64,000 bases of DNA from Crocinitomicaceae bacterium (GTDB taxonomy: Bacteria; Bacteroidota; Bacteroidia; Flavobacteriales_D; Crocinitomicaceae), in the NCBI GenBank assembly GCA_022447665.1, contig JAKVAQ010000018.1, positions 57,780-121,779 of the forward strand, written 5' to 3'. Numbering within the stretch: position 1 is the first letter of the stretch; the number at the start of each line of letters is the position of its first letter. Both the position numbers and the translations under genes were made by a program. Of this stretch, positions 37,200-46,639 are shown piece by piece. The notes under the pieces are model-generated. The model had not been told where the DNA came from and did not search any database. It saw only the letters and a program-made list of their open reading frames with translations.

Positions 37200-38375
37200 A
37201 TGAAAGACGTATATATTATATCAGCAGTCAGAACACCAATGGGTAGCTTTATGGGATCGTTATCATCAGTTCCTGCTCCAAAATTAGGTGCGGCTGCTAT
37301 TAAAGGCGCTTTAGATAAAGCAGGCGTTTCAGCTGATCTTGTTGATGAAGTATTCATGGGGAATGTTTTACAAGCAGGATTAGGTCAGGCCCCAGCTAGA
37401 CAAGCGGCCATTTTTGCAGGTATTGGTCATGAAGTGCCTTGTACTACCGTGAATAAAGTATGTGCATCAGGAATGAAGTCAATTTCATTAGGTGCTCAAA
37501 CCATTCTGGCTGGAGATAATGATTTAGTTGTTGTAGGTGGAATGGAGAATATGTCACAAGTTCCTCATTATATGAACGGAAGAAATGCGACTAAATTAGG
37601 TGATCTTAAAGCAAAAGACGGTATGGTCTTGGATGGATTAACTGACGTTTACAATCGCGTTCATATGGGAGTTTGTGCTGATAAGTGTGCAACAGAAAAG
37701 AATATCTCCAGAGAAGAACAAGATAATTTTGCAATTGAGTCATATAATAGAGCCGCTGCAGCATGGTCAGCAGGTAAGTTCAGTGATGAAGTTGTTCCTG
37801 TTGAAGTTCCTCAGAGAAAAGGAGATCCAGTAATATTTGCTGAAGACGAGGAGTACAAGGCTGTTAAAATGGAAAAGATACCTCAGTTAAGAGCCGTATT
37901 CACTCCAGAAGGAACTGTAACTGCGGCAAATGCATCAACTTTGAATGATGGTGCTTCTGCATTAATTCTTGCATCTGCTGAGGCAGTTGAAAAGCACGGG
38001 TTAAAGCCAATTGCAAAAGTTGTTTCTTATGCTGATGCTGCTATAGAGCCAGAATGGTTTACAATGGCTCCTTCTAAAGCAGTTCCAAAGGCATTAGATA
38101 AAGCAGGGTTATCTATTTCTGATATTGATTTTTGGGAATTAAACGAAGCTTTCTCAGTTGTAGGTATAGCTAATACAAAAGAATTGGGATTAGATCCTAC
38201 TAAAGTTGATGTAAATGGTGGAGCTGTTTCTTTAGGACATCCACTAGGAAATTCAGGATCTAGAATAATTGTAACTCTTATCAACGTATTAAAACAAAAC
38301 GGTGGTAAACTTGGTGCTGCAGGTATCTGTAACGGTGGTGGAGGAGCTTCCTCGATGGTTATTGAAAACATCTAA
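37200..38375 (+). CDS. Acetyl-CoA C-acetyltransferase (thiolase)
   Basis: A 391-residue thiolase. The nucleophile is Cys88 in NKVCASGMKS, the His motif is NGGAVSLGHPLGNSGSR, and the second Cys lies in GICNGGGGASS. It condenses two acetyl-CoA to acetoacetyl-CoA or runs the reverse thiolysis. The N-terminal form KDVYIISAVRTPMGSF fits the biosynthetic/atoB group. It stands alone and ends in a terminator. A possible -7 element TATTTTTG lies at 37152-37159. Confidence 0.92.
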   Translation: MKDVYIISAVRTPMGSFMGSLSSVPAPKLGAAAIKGALDKAGVSADLVDEVFMGNVLQAGLGQAPARQAAIFAGIGHEVPCTTVNKVCASGMKSISLGAQTILAGDNDLVVVGGMENMSQVPHYMNGRNATKLGDLKAKDGMVLDGLTDVYNRVHMGVCADKCATEKNISREEQDNFAIESYNRAAAAWSAGKFSDEVVPVEVPQRKGDPVIFAEDEEYKAVKMEKIPQLRAVFTPEGTVTAANASTLNDGASALILASAEAVEKHGLKPIAKVVSYADAAIEPEWFTMAPSKAVPKALDKAGLSISDIDFWELNEAFSVVGIANTKELGLDPTKVDVNGGAVSLGHPLGNSGSRIIVTLINVLKQNGGKLGAAGICNGGGGASSMVIENI

Positions 38376-38401
38376 GATATTTTAGATTTTATAATGTTGA
38401 T

Positions 38402-38429
38402 AAAAACGCGGCCTTGTGCTGCGTTTTTT
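38402..38429 (+). terminator. Terminator of the thiolase gene
   Basis: AAAAACGC pairs with GCGTTTTT, extended by an inner GC pair, with a T-run on the right. Confidence 0.7.
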
Positions 38430-38553
38430 ATTATGTAAGCACTACATTTGTCCCTGAAAATTGATGATTAATCACCCAACCAAAGCGATTGGTCGAACGT
38501 ATTTATTTTTGAGTATTGGCTGTGATTATTGATTTTCCTTCTAAAATTATTTT

Positions 38554-40977
38554 ATGAAAAAGAGTTTACTTTTAATTGTTTCACTTTTTACTGTGAGTCT
38601 CTCAAGTTTTTCTCAAGCACCAACTTTGAAAAGTTATGAGGTATTCGATACCCTTTGTGAGTATTCATACTACAAGCCTATTGTTTATGTAACGCTTGAG
38701 GATCTTGAAGGAGATAGTTCTTATATTATTAGCTTATCTACAACACCAGTTGGTTATATAGATGACTATAGTTATACTATCACATATTTAGAATCAACTC
38801 CGACAACTTGGACCTACAGACTGGATTTGTCATCATTAACTGTTCCAGCTGGATTCAATAATTTCGATTTAAACATGACCTTTTATAACGAAGCTGTTGA
38901 GACAGGTACAGGAGACATTGTAGGTTTAGGTGTTTATGGTAATATTGATCCAGTAATTACTGGTCCTATCAATTTATGCGAGAATGCTTTACCTTTTGAT
39001 TTAAGAACTATAATCTCTGGTACAACTGAATATGATTATTTCGAATGGGATGGTGATTATGATTTTAATGATGGTTACATGATGATAGCTAGTGATTATG
39101 CTGTCGCAGCGCTAGATGCTCTTGAGTATAGCGGAAATAACAGTTCGGGATGTTCTATGTATGCATATGCTTCTGTTAATATTTCTCCTGTTCCAGTTTA
39201 TTCAAGCGGGTTTACAAATCCTACAGCATGTAATACACCTGATGGTACAGCTGAAATCACAACTGCTTCAGGTTATTCACCATATGATGTTTACTGGTCA
39301 ACGGGGAAAGAGGAATTGGTATTGGGTGATGGCGTTACTTCTTCAGTATCCGATTTAGCAGCTGGTTTTTATTATGCTAATATTACTGATGCAAATGGAT
39401 GCAAGGTTGTAAAGAATTTTGTGATTACTGATGATTCAGATATAGATATCGCTGAAAACATTACGGATGAGAGTTGTAAGGATGAATCTGAAGATGGAGC
39501 CATTGATTTGGGACTTTTTGTAGATCCTGGTACAGCGCCAATTACAAGTATTTATTGGAGCAATGGTGCTACAACTGAAAACTTAGAGGATATTCATGCC
39601 GGCGAATATTCAGTTCTTATCACAACTGAAGGAGGATGTATTGGCGCTGGAACATTTGAAGTTGGATCTTTACCGCCATTATCTATCACAACCGAATCAG
39701 TAACGCCTTATGACTGCGGTTCTGGTTCTGCTGGAGCTATAGATATTTCTACCTCAGGTGGTTCTGGGGCTTATGAATGGGATTGGCACTCAACGGGTGG
39801 TAGCTCAGAAGACTTCTCTGGTCCGGGCGGTGTTCACGGTTGTACAGTTACAGATATGACTACCGGATGCACTTTAACATGGTTTGGAACTGTTTCTGAA
39901 ATTGGAGGGCCTTCTGTTTATGTAGATGATTTTACGTTGCCAAATTGTGGGGTTTCAAATGGAGCAGTTCAAGTATCAGCCTTTCCAGGATCAGGAGGAG
40001 CTATTGTTTCGTATTTATGGACTGATGGGAGTACTACCGAGGATCTTACTGGAGCTGCAAGTGGAAATCATACACTTACAGTTACTGATGCGGGGGGATG
40101 CAAGGGATACGCATTTGCAAATCTTGGAACTAAAAAACCATATCAGCCGGAGATTTGTATGTTAACGGTGGATTCGTCACTTACATACAATCAGGTAGTT
40201 TGGCAGAAAGAAGCAGGATCAATTGTTGAAGGCTTTAACATATACAGAGAAACTTCAACCTTTGGTGAGTTTGAATTAGTGGCATACAGAGATTACGCTC
40301 TTGAGTCATTTTATCAAGATAATGTTGCATCTCCTTTGGATAGATCTTGGAGGTATTATATGACCAGTGTTGATGCTTGTGATGTTGAATCCATTCCAAG
40401 TCCAGTGCATAAAACGATGCATGCAGTGGCAAATACAACGGATATGGTGAATTACGAGATTTCATGGGATGCCTATGAAGGGATAAGTTACAGTAGTGTT
40501 AACTTATTACGTTATGATGATGTATCTGGAGATTGGTCTGATTTAGGAACATATGCAATAGGAGATAGTCCTGTTAGCGATATTCCACCTTCTGTTGACG
40601 GTCTTAATTATTTTGTAGAGTTCAATTTATCTTTCCCGTGTACTTCTACTAAAGCTACAGATCATAATTCGTCGCGTTCAAATAAAACTTCTTCTACATT
40701 CAATCCAAACGGAAGCACGTTAACCATTGAAGAAAAAGACTTAGGAGTCGTTTCTGTTTTCCCAAATCCAACTTCGACTAACTTCACGGTTACAATTGAA
40801 AAGCCAGAAAACTTTACCGAAATTGAAATCATTAACCTTAAGGGAGATGTCATATTTTCAACTTCCAATTTGAGTTTCAATAATGAAATAGACATGAGTG
40901 CTTATGCTGCTGGATTATACGTTATTAGAATACATTCTGAAGAAAAAATTATAACGGAAAAGATTACTAAGCAATAA
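38554..40977 (+). CDS. Secreted protein with SprB-like repeats and type IX sorting domain
   Basis: An 807-residue protein with signal peptide (LIVSLFTVSLSSFSQ). The central part holds about four SprB-type repeats, each with a variant of NPTACNTPDGTAEITTASG ... DANGCK (for example near residues 225-295, 300-375, 470-525). A fibronectin-III-like segment follows (about 535-690), then the type IX C-terminal domain GVVSVFPNPTSTNFTVTIEK ... ITEKITKQ. SprB repeats occur in gliding adhesins of Bacteroidota, so a cell-surface adhesin role is plausible but unproven. The protein is small for a SprB homologue. Confidence 0.8.
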   Translation: MKKSLLLIVSLFTVSLSSFSQAPTLKSYEVFDTLCEYSYYKPIVYVTLEDLEGDSSYIISLSTTPVGYIDDYSYTITYLESTPTTWTYRLDLSSLTVPAGFNNFDLNMTFYNEAVETGTGDIVGLGVYGNIDPVITGPINLCENALPFDLRTIISGTTEYDYFEWDGDYDFNDGYMMIASDYAVAALDALEYSGNNSSGCSMYAYASVNISPVPVYSSGFTNPTACNTPDGTAEITTASGYSPYDVYWSTGKEELVLGDGVTSSVSDLAAGFYYANITDANGCKVVKNFVITDDSDIDIAENITDESCKDESEDGAIDLGLFVDPGTAPITSIYWSNGATTENLEDIHAGEYSVLITTEGGCIGAGTFEVGSLPPLSITTESVTPYDCGSGSAGAIDISTSGGSGAYEWDWHSTGGSSEDFSGPGGVHGCTVTDMTTGCTLTWFGTVSEIGGPSVYVDDFTLPNCGVSNGAVQVSAFPGSGGAIVSYLWTDGSTTEDLTGAASGNHTLTVTDAGGCKGYAFANLGTKKPYQPEICMLTVDSSLTYNQVVWQKEAGSIVEGFNIYRETSTFGEFELVAYRDYALESFYQDNVASPLDRSWRYYMTSVDACDVESIPSPVHKTMHAVANTTDMVNYEISWDAYEGISYSSVNLLRYDDVSGDWSDLGTYAIGDSPVSDIPPSVDGLNYFVEFNLSFPCTSTKATDHNSSRSNKTSSTFNPNGSTLTIEEKDLGVVSVFPNPTSTNFTVTIEKPENFTEIEIINLKGDVIFSTSNLSFNNEIDMSAYAAGLYVIRIHSEEKIITEKITKQ

Positions 40978-41000
40978 TCAAATTAAAAACTAATGAGAAG

Positions 41001-41023
41001 GGGAGCATTTAGCTCCCTTTTTT
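41001..41023 (+). terminator. Terminator of the SprB-repeat gene
   Basis: GGGAGC-ATTTA-GCTCCC followed by six T residues. Confidence 0.88.
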
Positions 41024-41070
41024 ATTGCTTTATATTTTCTGAGTATTTTTAGCGAAAAGAAGAATCAAAC

Positions 41071-42516
41071 ATGGCAAAATCCAACCGTAAAAAATTAGCA
41101 CTACATTGGAAAATAATCATTGGAATGGTCCTAGGAATTGTTTGGGCTATTGTTTCTGCGGCAGCTGGTTGGTCAAGCTTTACTGCTGACTGGATAGCGC
41201 CATGGGGTGATATATTTATAAATATCTTAAAGCTAATAGCGCTGCCTTTGGTATTCTTCTCAATCGTAGTTGGTGTTTCTTCTCTTTCCGATATCACAAA
41301 ACTTGGTAGAATAGGAGGGAAGACCTTAGGTGCCTATTTAATTACAACAGTCTTTGCTGTTAGTATTGGGTTACTTCTTGTGAACCTCATAAAGCCAGGA
41401 GAGTTGGCTGATGAAAAACAACGTGAAATCAACAGAATCAGTTATGAGTTGTGGGTAAATAGCAACCCTGATCAAAGTTTTCAAGAAGGTGATGTGATGC
41501 GAATGGCTGAAGACCCTGCTTATCAGCATTTAATAGTTGCTGCTGAAGATCAAAATAAGAAGAACGCAGAACAAACGCAGGCTAAACTTGATTCTAAAAA
41601 CATTGACCCTAAAAGTCAATCTAAAGCTGGTCCTCTTCAAGCTGTAGTTGATTTAGTGCCAAGTAATTTATTAGGAGCCTTCACAAAGGCTGCTATGCTT
41701 CAAATTATTTTTGTAGCCATATTTTTCGGGATTTGTTTATCATTAATAAAGCCAGTAAAAGCTGCACCTATAAGCGCAATTATGGATGGGTTTAATGACG
41801 TATTTATCATGATGGTAAATGTTGTTATGAAAGCGGCTCCGTTTTTTGTTTTTGCTCTTCTGGCAGGCAAGATATCCTCTATGGCGGGAGACGACCCTGC
41901 AGCGGTAATAAACATTTTTAAAACGCTTGCATGGTACAGTTTAACGGTGGTTATTGGGCTGGCAATCATGATTTTCGGCGTATATCCTACGATTGCAATT
42001 CTTCTAAACAAAGAAATGACCTACCGAAAGTTTTTTGAGGGAATTCGAAATGCTCAGGTTACGGCATTTAGCACAAGTTCAAGCGCTGCTACTTTACCCG
42101 TAACATTGGATTGTGTGAATACCAAACTTGGGGTTTCGAAAAGTGTTTCAGATTTTGTTTTACCTATTGGTGCTACGGTAAATATGGACGGAACATCCTT
42201 GTACCAGGCGGTGGCTGTAATCTTCTTGGCTCAATATCATATGGTGGACTTAGATATTGCCACGCAGTTGTCAATAGTAATAACAGCAACTCTAGCTTCA
42301 ATCGGATCTGCTGCAGTGCCAAGTGCAGGATTAATAATGCTTATAATGATTTTGAGCTCCGTTGGCTTAAATGAGGCTTGGATTGCAATAATATTCGGAG
42401 TCGATAGAATTCTAGACATGTGTCGTACAGTGGTTAATGTAACGGGAGATGCAACAGTTTGTACTGTTGTTGCTGCTTCTGAAGGAGAATTAGATAGCAT
42501 AACAGGGCACGACTAG
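41071..42516 (+). CDS. Dicarboxylate/amino acid:cation symporter (DAACS family)
   Basis: A 481-residue membrane transporter of the GltP/DctA type. The Ser-rich motif STSSSAATLPVTL (hairpin HP1) and NMDGTSLYQAVAVIFLAQ (helix 7 NMDGT) identify the family. VPSAGLIMLIMIL marks HP2 and RTVVNVTGDATVCTVVAA the last helix. A hydrophilic insertion (about 110-190, Glu/Asp/Gln-rich) is longer than in enteric GltP but common in Bacteroidota. It takes up glutamate, aspartate or C4-dicarboxylates with sodium or protons; the substrate is not decided. Confidence 0.9.
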   Translation: MAKSNRKKLALHWKIIIGMVLGIVWAIVSAAAGWSSFTADWIAPWGDIFINILKLIALPLVFFSIVVGVSSLSDITKLGRIGGKTLGAYLITTVFAVSIGLLLVNLIKPGELADEKQREINRISYELWVNSNPDQSFQEGDVMRMAEDPAYQHLIVAAEDQNKKNAEQTQAKLDSKNIDPKSQSKAGPLQAVVDLVPSNLLGAFTKAAMLQIIFVAIFFGICLSLIKPVKAAPISAIMDGFNDVFIMMVNVVMKAAPFFVFALLAGKISSMAGDDPAAVINIFKTLAWYSLTVVIGLAIMIFGVYPTIAILLNKEMTYRKFFEGIRNAQVTAFSTSSSAATLPVTLDCVNTKLGVSKSVSDFVLPIGATVNMDGTSLYQAVAVIFLAQYHMVDLDIATQLSIVITATLASIGSAAVPSAGLIMLIMILSSVGLNEAWIAIIFGVDRILDMCRTVVNVTGDATVCTVVAASEGELDSITGHD

Positions 42517-42542
42517 GATAATTTACCTCTATTCTGGTTAGC

Positions 42543-42653
42543 CTAATTTATACTGATCAGAATTCTATACCTATTCATGAGGTATATAGCAGCAACGATT
42601 AAGAAAATTACAATAAAAATAAGGGTCGCCAATCGATCAAGATTCTTGTTCAT
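42543..42653 (-). CDS. 36-residue single-pass membrane protein
   Basis: A small gene starting 11 bp after the stop of the TPR gene on the same strand. It begins MNKNLDRLATLIFIVIFLIV and ends with a basic tail NRYRILISIN before TAG. It is one hydrophobic helix flanked by charged residues, without a signal-peptide cleavage site, so it is probably an inner-membrane anchor. A weak purine stretch AGAAAA precedes the ATG. No homologue is recognised. Co-transcription with the TPR gene is likely from the spacing. Confidence 0.5.
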   Translation of the reverse strand: MNKNLDRLATLIFIVIFLIVAAIYLMNRYRILISIN

Positions 42654-42664
42654 TTTTCTATTTA

Positions 42665-43897
42665 TTAATGTCTGCAGAAGAATCCTTGGACTTCCTCAGC
42701 TTCTGTGAGTCCATAACTTGAACTCCTGCTGAAGTCTTCACATGCTTGTATTGGTTTGTCTGTTAATAAATACGCAATGCCTCTTCCGTAATATGCTTGA
42801 GCATAATCGTTTTGATAGGAGATGCTCATATCAAAAAACTCTATTGCGCTTTCATATTGACTATTTAAAATGGCCACATTCCCTTTCAAGTTCCAATAAT
42901 TAGGATTGTCCCATTCGTTATCTTTAATCGAAGAAACATTAGTCATGGCCTCATCATATTCGCCCAGTAGAATGTTCGTAAATACAAGATTATATGCCGC
43001 CTCAAAATGATTACTATCAATATTTGATGCAGATTCATAATCTTCTGCAGCTCCCTCCAAATCACCAGTTTCCTTTTTAATTAACCCTCTTTTATAAAAT
43101 AGCGTTGCACTATTTTGACTTAAAGAAATTGCCGTATTTATGTCCTTTAACGAAGTTTCATCATTTCCTAGGAAGCGTTGAGAAACAGATCTATGGTAGT
43201 AGGCAACGTAGTATGAAGAATCTAGTTCAATACTTTGATTGAAATAAGTCAAAGCAGTGTTGTAGTCTTCTTGTTGCATGTATAATAAACCAAATAGATC
43301 TTTAGTAATAGATGATCTCTTATTTATAGCGTTAGCGCTATCCAGCATTTTTTTAGCATCAAAGTAATCTCCATTTTGAATATAGTAAATGACCATTTGT
43401 TGAAGGGAGAATTCATTGAGCTCATTTTTGTCGAATAAATCTATGTTAACATTTAAACTATCGTAATAATGTTCGAACAAGAAGTATTGATCTATTTCTG
43501 TTTTTGTCTCTTCAAAAACAAGCTGATTGTCAACTTCTTCTATTCCAACGCCTGAAAGTGCCCCAAAATAATCCAAGCGTAACATTTGGAAACGAGCTCT
43601 ATCGTCATAATAAACGGTTATAAATGGGTTTAATGCCGTGGCCTGTTGATAATCGAGATATGCTTCTTGAAAATGCAACGTTCTTTCAAATAATTGACCA
43701 CGCTTCATATACGCCTCGGCATTATCTACATCTGCTTGAACAGCATTGGTATAAGAAAACAATGTCGATTCCCAGTCTCCCGTCAATACGAATGCATCAC
43801 CTTCTTGAACAAATCTTATGGACTCCATTCTTCCTGCAGACTGTGCATTTAAATTATTACTGAAAATTATTCCGATAAAAAAAAGTAGGCGCTTCAT
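42665..43897 (-). CDS. Exported TPR-repeat protein
   Basis: A 410-residue protein with signal peptide (LLFFIGIIFSNNLNAQ) followed by about nine TPR units; typical repeats contain AYYHRSVSQRFLGNDETSL and AYYGRGIAYLLTDKPIQAC. It has no enzyme domain. The periplasmic location follows from the signal peptide. TPR proteins of this form scaffold cell-envelope assemblies. It is followed by the 36-residue membrane protein and is divergent from the OmpR-type regulator at 44009. Confidence 0.8.
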   Translation of the reverse strand: MKRLLFFIGIIFSNNLNAQSAGRMESIRFVQEGDAFVLTGDWESTLFSYTNAVQADVDNAEAYMKRGQLFERTLHFQEAYLDYQQATALNPFITVYYDDRARFQMLRLDYFGALSGVGIEEVDNQLVFEETKTEIDQYFLFEHYYDSLNVNIDLFDKNELNEFSLQQMVIYYIQNGDYFDAKKMLDSANAINKRSSITKDLFGLLYMQQEDYNTALTYFNQSIELDSSYYVAYYHRSVSQRFLGNDETSLKDINTAISLSQNSATLFYKRGLIKKETGDLEGAAEDYESASNIDSNHFEAAYNLVFTNILLGEYDEAMTNVSSIKDNEWDNPNYWNLKGNVAILNSQYESAIEFFDMSISYQNDYAQAYYGRGIAYLLTDKPIQACEDFSRSSSYGLTEAEEVQGFFCRH

Positions 43898-44008
43898 TAT
43901 TTTTCTTTGATTAAATTTCTGAATTTCAGCTTAGTAATCCCTTAACCAGAGATTAAAAACAGATTAGAATGCTAAACAATTTTGAGACTGAATGTGTTAG
44001 ATTATCGT

Positions 44009-44686
44009 ATGAATATTCTATTGGTCGAAGACGAGCCGGAAATATCGAATTTCCTTAAAAAAGGACTAGAAGAAAACGGTCATAAGACTTACCAAGCTTA
44101 TGATGGTGAAACAGCGCTAAAATCTGCGCTTAATTTTGATTTGGATCTTGTTATACTTGATGTCATGATTCCGAAAATGAACGGAATTGAGGTCTGTCAA
44201 AAATTAAGAGAAGATTTAAAATTTGAAAAACCAATCATTATGTTAACGGCATTGGGAAGTACGGATGATGTTGTAAATGGTCTTGATGTAGGTGCAGATG
44301 ATTATCTTGTAAAACCAGTAAAGTTCAAAGAGCTATTGGCTCGTGTTAATGCCCAAGGTAGAAGAGGGAATTATTCTAATACAGGAAATGTTTTATCGAT
44401 TTCTGATTTGCAGGTAGATCAAGATAAAAAGGAGGTAGTCAGAGATGGACAAGTTATCCAGCTCACTGCCAAAGAGTTTAATCTTCTAGTTTATTTGTTA
44501 AAGAATAAAAACAAAGTGCTTTCAAGAATCGATATACTCGAAAATGTATGGGAGATCAACTTCGATTTGGGTACAAATGTGATTGATGTTTACATTAATT
44601 ACTTAAGAAATAAAGTAGATAGAGGTTTTTCTGAGAAACTGATTCATACGGTTGTGGGGATGGGGTATGTCCTTAAAACCACATAA
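44009..44686 (+). CDS. OmpR/PhoB-family response regulator
   Basis: A 225-residue regulator. The ATG at 44009 gives the normal start MNILLVEDEPE; an upstream TTG adds a non-homologous leader. Receiver: Glu/Asp at 7-8, phospho-acceptor Asp51 (LVILDVMIPKMNG), Thr in MLTALG and Lys in LVKPVKFKEL. The winged-helix domain has LTAKEFNLLVYLL and IDVYINYLRNKVD, ending VGMGYVLKT. Its stop overlaps the start of the adjacent histidine kinase gene (TAATG). That kinase is broken, so this intact regulator may have no working cognate partner. Confidence 0.92.
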   Translation: MNILLVEDEPEISNFLKKGLEENGHKTYQAYDGETALKSALNFDLDLVILDVMIPKMNGIEVCQKLREDLKFEKPIIMLTALGSTDDVVNGLDVGADDYLVKPVKFKELLARVNAQGRRGNYSNTGNVLSISDLQVDQDKKEVVRDGQVIQLTAKEFNLLVYLLKNKNKVLSRIDILENVWEINFDLGTNVIDVYINYLRNKVDRGFSEKLIHTVVGMGYVLKTT

Positions 44687-46049
44687 TGAAAATTAGAAAA
44701 GGCTCTATCTTACTTTTATTATTATAACGGGAATAACATTTACGTTAGCCAGCCTGGTGATATATTTAACTGTGCGTAATTCGAACGTTCAGTTTTTCAA
44801 CCAACAACTTACAGAGCGTTTAGAAACTACAGAATATTTTTCTTTTTATCTGAGTTAGTAGATAGTACTATGGAATCTACCATTAGGACTAACTTCTTAA
44901 GAACTTTACCAAATGAACTAGAGTACTACGGGGAAAAGGATGATTTCTTTAAAAAATGTCCAATAAAAGTATTTGACCTACTGCCGAGCGATATTCTTGA
45001 AAGTTCTAAGGAGGATGAAGTGTACTTTTGGACCAAAGAAAGGCTATAGTGGTGCTAGTAAGCTACACAATAGTGAGAATGGAAATTTTATTGTATTAGT
45101 AATTGCGGAAGATATTAATGGTGCGGCACATCTAAGCTCCTTGGCAAATACTTTATTGATAGTTCTTTTGATCGCAATTTTTATTTCCTTTTTGCTCAGC
45201 TATTTTCTTGCGGCCAATATACTCAAGCCAATAGCCTCTAAAATTATTAAGGCCAATACAATCAGCGCAAAAAAATTAGATACTCGGCTAACAGTATACA
45301 ATGAAAAAGATGAAATCGGATTGCTTGCAAAATCCTTTAATACGTTATTAGATAGACTGCAAAGAGCCTTTAATCACCAAAGCAGTTTCATTCGATTTGC
45401 GTCGCATGAGTTGAAGAATCCCTTGGCTGTGATTATTGGAGAAACGGAGGTAGCTTTACTATCAGTACGTGAGAAAGATGAGTATATCGCTGTACTAAAT
45501 AAAGTTCATGAAAAAGCAGAGCACATCAACACTATGCTAGAGCTGTTTTTTAATCTAAGCCAACTAGAAAAAACGAAATTAAACCCAGAAACACTAAGAA
45601 TAGAAGAGCTTACGCTGGATACCATTCAGACGATTAGTCAAAATTCCAAAGAGGAGGCGAAAATCAAGTTTAATATTCATCAAGATTTACCAAGCAATCA
45701 ACTTGAAATTAAAGGAGACCGGGAGTTGTTAGAAATGGCCATTCAAAACATTATTGAAAATGCTATTAAATTCACTAAGGATAGTTCTGAAGAAGTTGAA
45801 GTGGGGCTTTTTAATGCCGATGGTTTTACTGTTTTGGAAATCCGTGATAAAGGAATTGGCGTTCCTGATTCATTCCTTGAAAAGATTTACGATCCAATGT
45901 TCAGGGCTGAAAATGCATCCGAAATTCAGGGAACTGGAATTGGTCTCAGTTTGGTAAAAAGAGTAGTGGATTTGCATGGTTTTCAAATTAAAGTAGATTC
46001 AAAATTGAATGTTGGAACTGCGTTTCAGTTGCGTTTTTCAAAAATCTAA
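44686..46049 (+). pseudogene. Membrane sensor histidine kinase with a triply frameshifted sensor half
   Basis: The ATG at 44686 opens MKIRKGSILLLLL and meets a stop. The protein resumes in a second frame as ITGITFTLASLVIYLTVRNS from 44724. It shifts again near 44838 (T-run) to SELVDSTMESTIRTNFLRTL, and a third time near 45035 (AAAGAAA) to GYSGASKLHNSENGNFIVLV. From there the frame is open to 46049: a second transmembrane helix, HAMP, HisKA (FIRFASHELKNPLAVI), and HATPase with a good N box, DKGIGVP and GTGIGLSLV. The architecture is that of a classic OmpR-partner kinase. The catalytic half is intact, but translation from the natural start would stop within 15 codons. Confidence 0.8.
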
Positions 46050-46092
46050 TTTCATTCTAATCTTTGATTTACACAGAGTTAATATTAAGGCA

Positions 46093-46113
46093 TTACATTT
46101 TGGGAAAATGTAA
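46093..46113. promoter_or_regulatory. Perfect 21-bp inverted repeat just upstream of a start codon
   Basis: TTACATTTT-GGG-AAAATGTAA, 9-bp arms with a 3-bp centre, ending 3 bp before the ATG at 46117. The left arm also contains TACATTTTG, near the -7 pattern TAnnTTTG. It could be an operator, for example for the nearby OmpR-type regulator, or a small leader hairpin. Confidence 0.42.
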
Positions 46114-46116
46114 GTT

Positions 46117-46639
46117 ATGCGTCAATTATTACTTTCTTTAGTCATTATTTTGAGTTCTTTCTCATGGGCACAGCTTCATGAGTTAGAACATCTAATATCT
46201 AATGTTTCAACAAATTTTAGATCTGATTTGAAAGAAGACATTGGTATTGCTCAGACCCATTGTTTGAGCAACGATTAGACAATATAGCGAGAAATAGGGT
46301 CAAATGTTAGAAGAGCTCACTTCTTGGAAGTTGACAAATCTTAAAACTAAATCGATCCAGACCAGATCAAAGTCCAGTATTAGACTAAATGGAAAAAAAT
46401 GGCAAAACACCTTTTTTGACTTTAATCAAAGGAAAATAAAACAACGTTTCAAGTCAACATTTTCTTTTGAAAGTTATATGCAACTTAGCTTAATAAGTGC
46501 TGAATACAAGGAGAAAAGAAAAAATAAAGTCGATTTAAAACTACATCTATTCAAAGTCCCAAAACATAGTTACGATCCGAAAAAAGCCTCGTTTAAAATC
46601 CCAATTACCGAAAGAAATGGAAAAAATCAAAAAACTTAG
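46117..46639 (+). pseudogene. Exported protein of unknown function, frameshifted twice
   Basis: An ATG at 46117 opens a signal peptide (LLLSLVIILSSFSWAQ) and a short helical region ending GIAQT, then a stop at 46276. In the next frame the sequence continues PLFEQRLDNIARNRVK (from 46257, C-run short by one). In a third frame it continues MLEELTSWKLTNLKTK (from 46304, A-run short by one) to a TAG at 46637. Restoring two bases gives one protein of about 174 residues, rich in Lys and Arg at its end. No family is recognised. The 3' end overlaps the start of the YitT-like gene by about 23 bp. Confidence 0.6.

Noticed and set aside
44973..46049. Reading the 44973 frame as a complete histidine kinase gene
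   Set aside because: The presumed N-terminus is read in the wrong frame until about 45035; the true sensor half lies upstream in other frames, so the locus is better called a broken gene.
46304..46639. A separate 111-residue gene starting at 46304
   Set aside because: Its start coincides with the frame change of a longer protein that has a signal peptide at 46117; the parts join with two one-base corrections.
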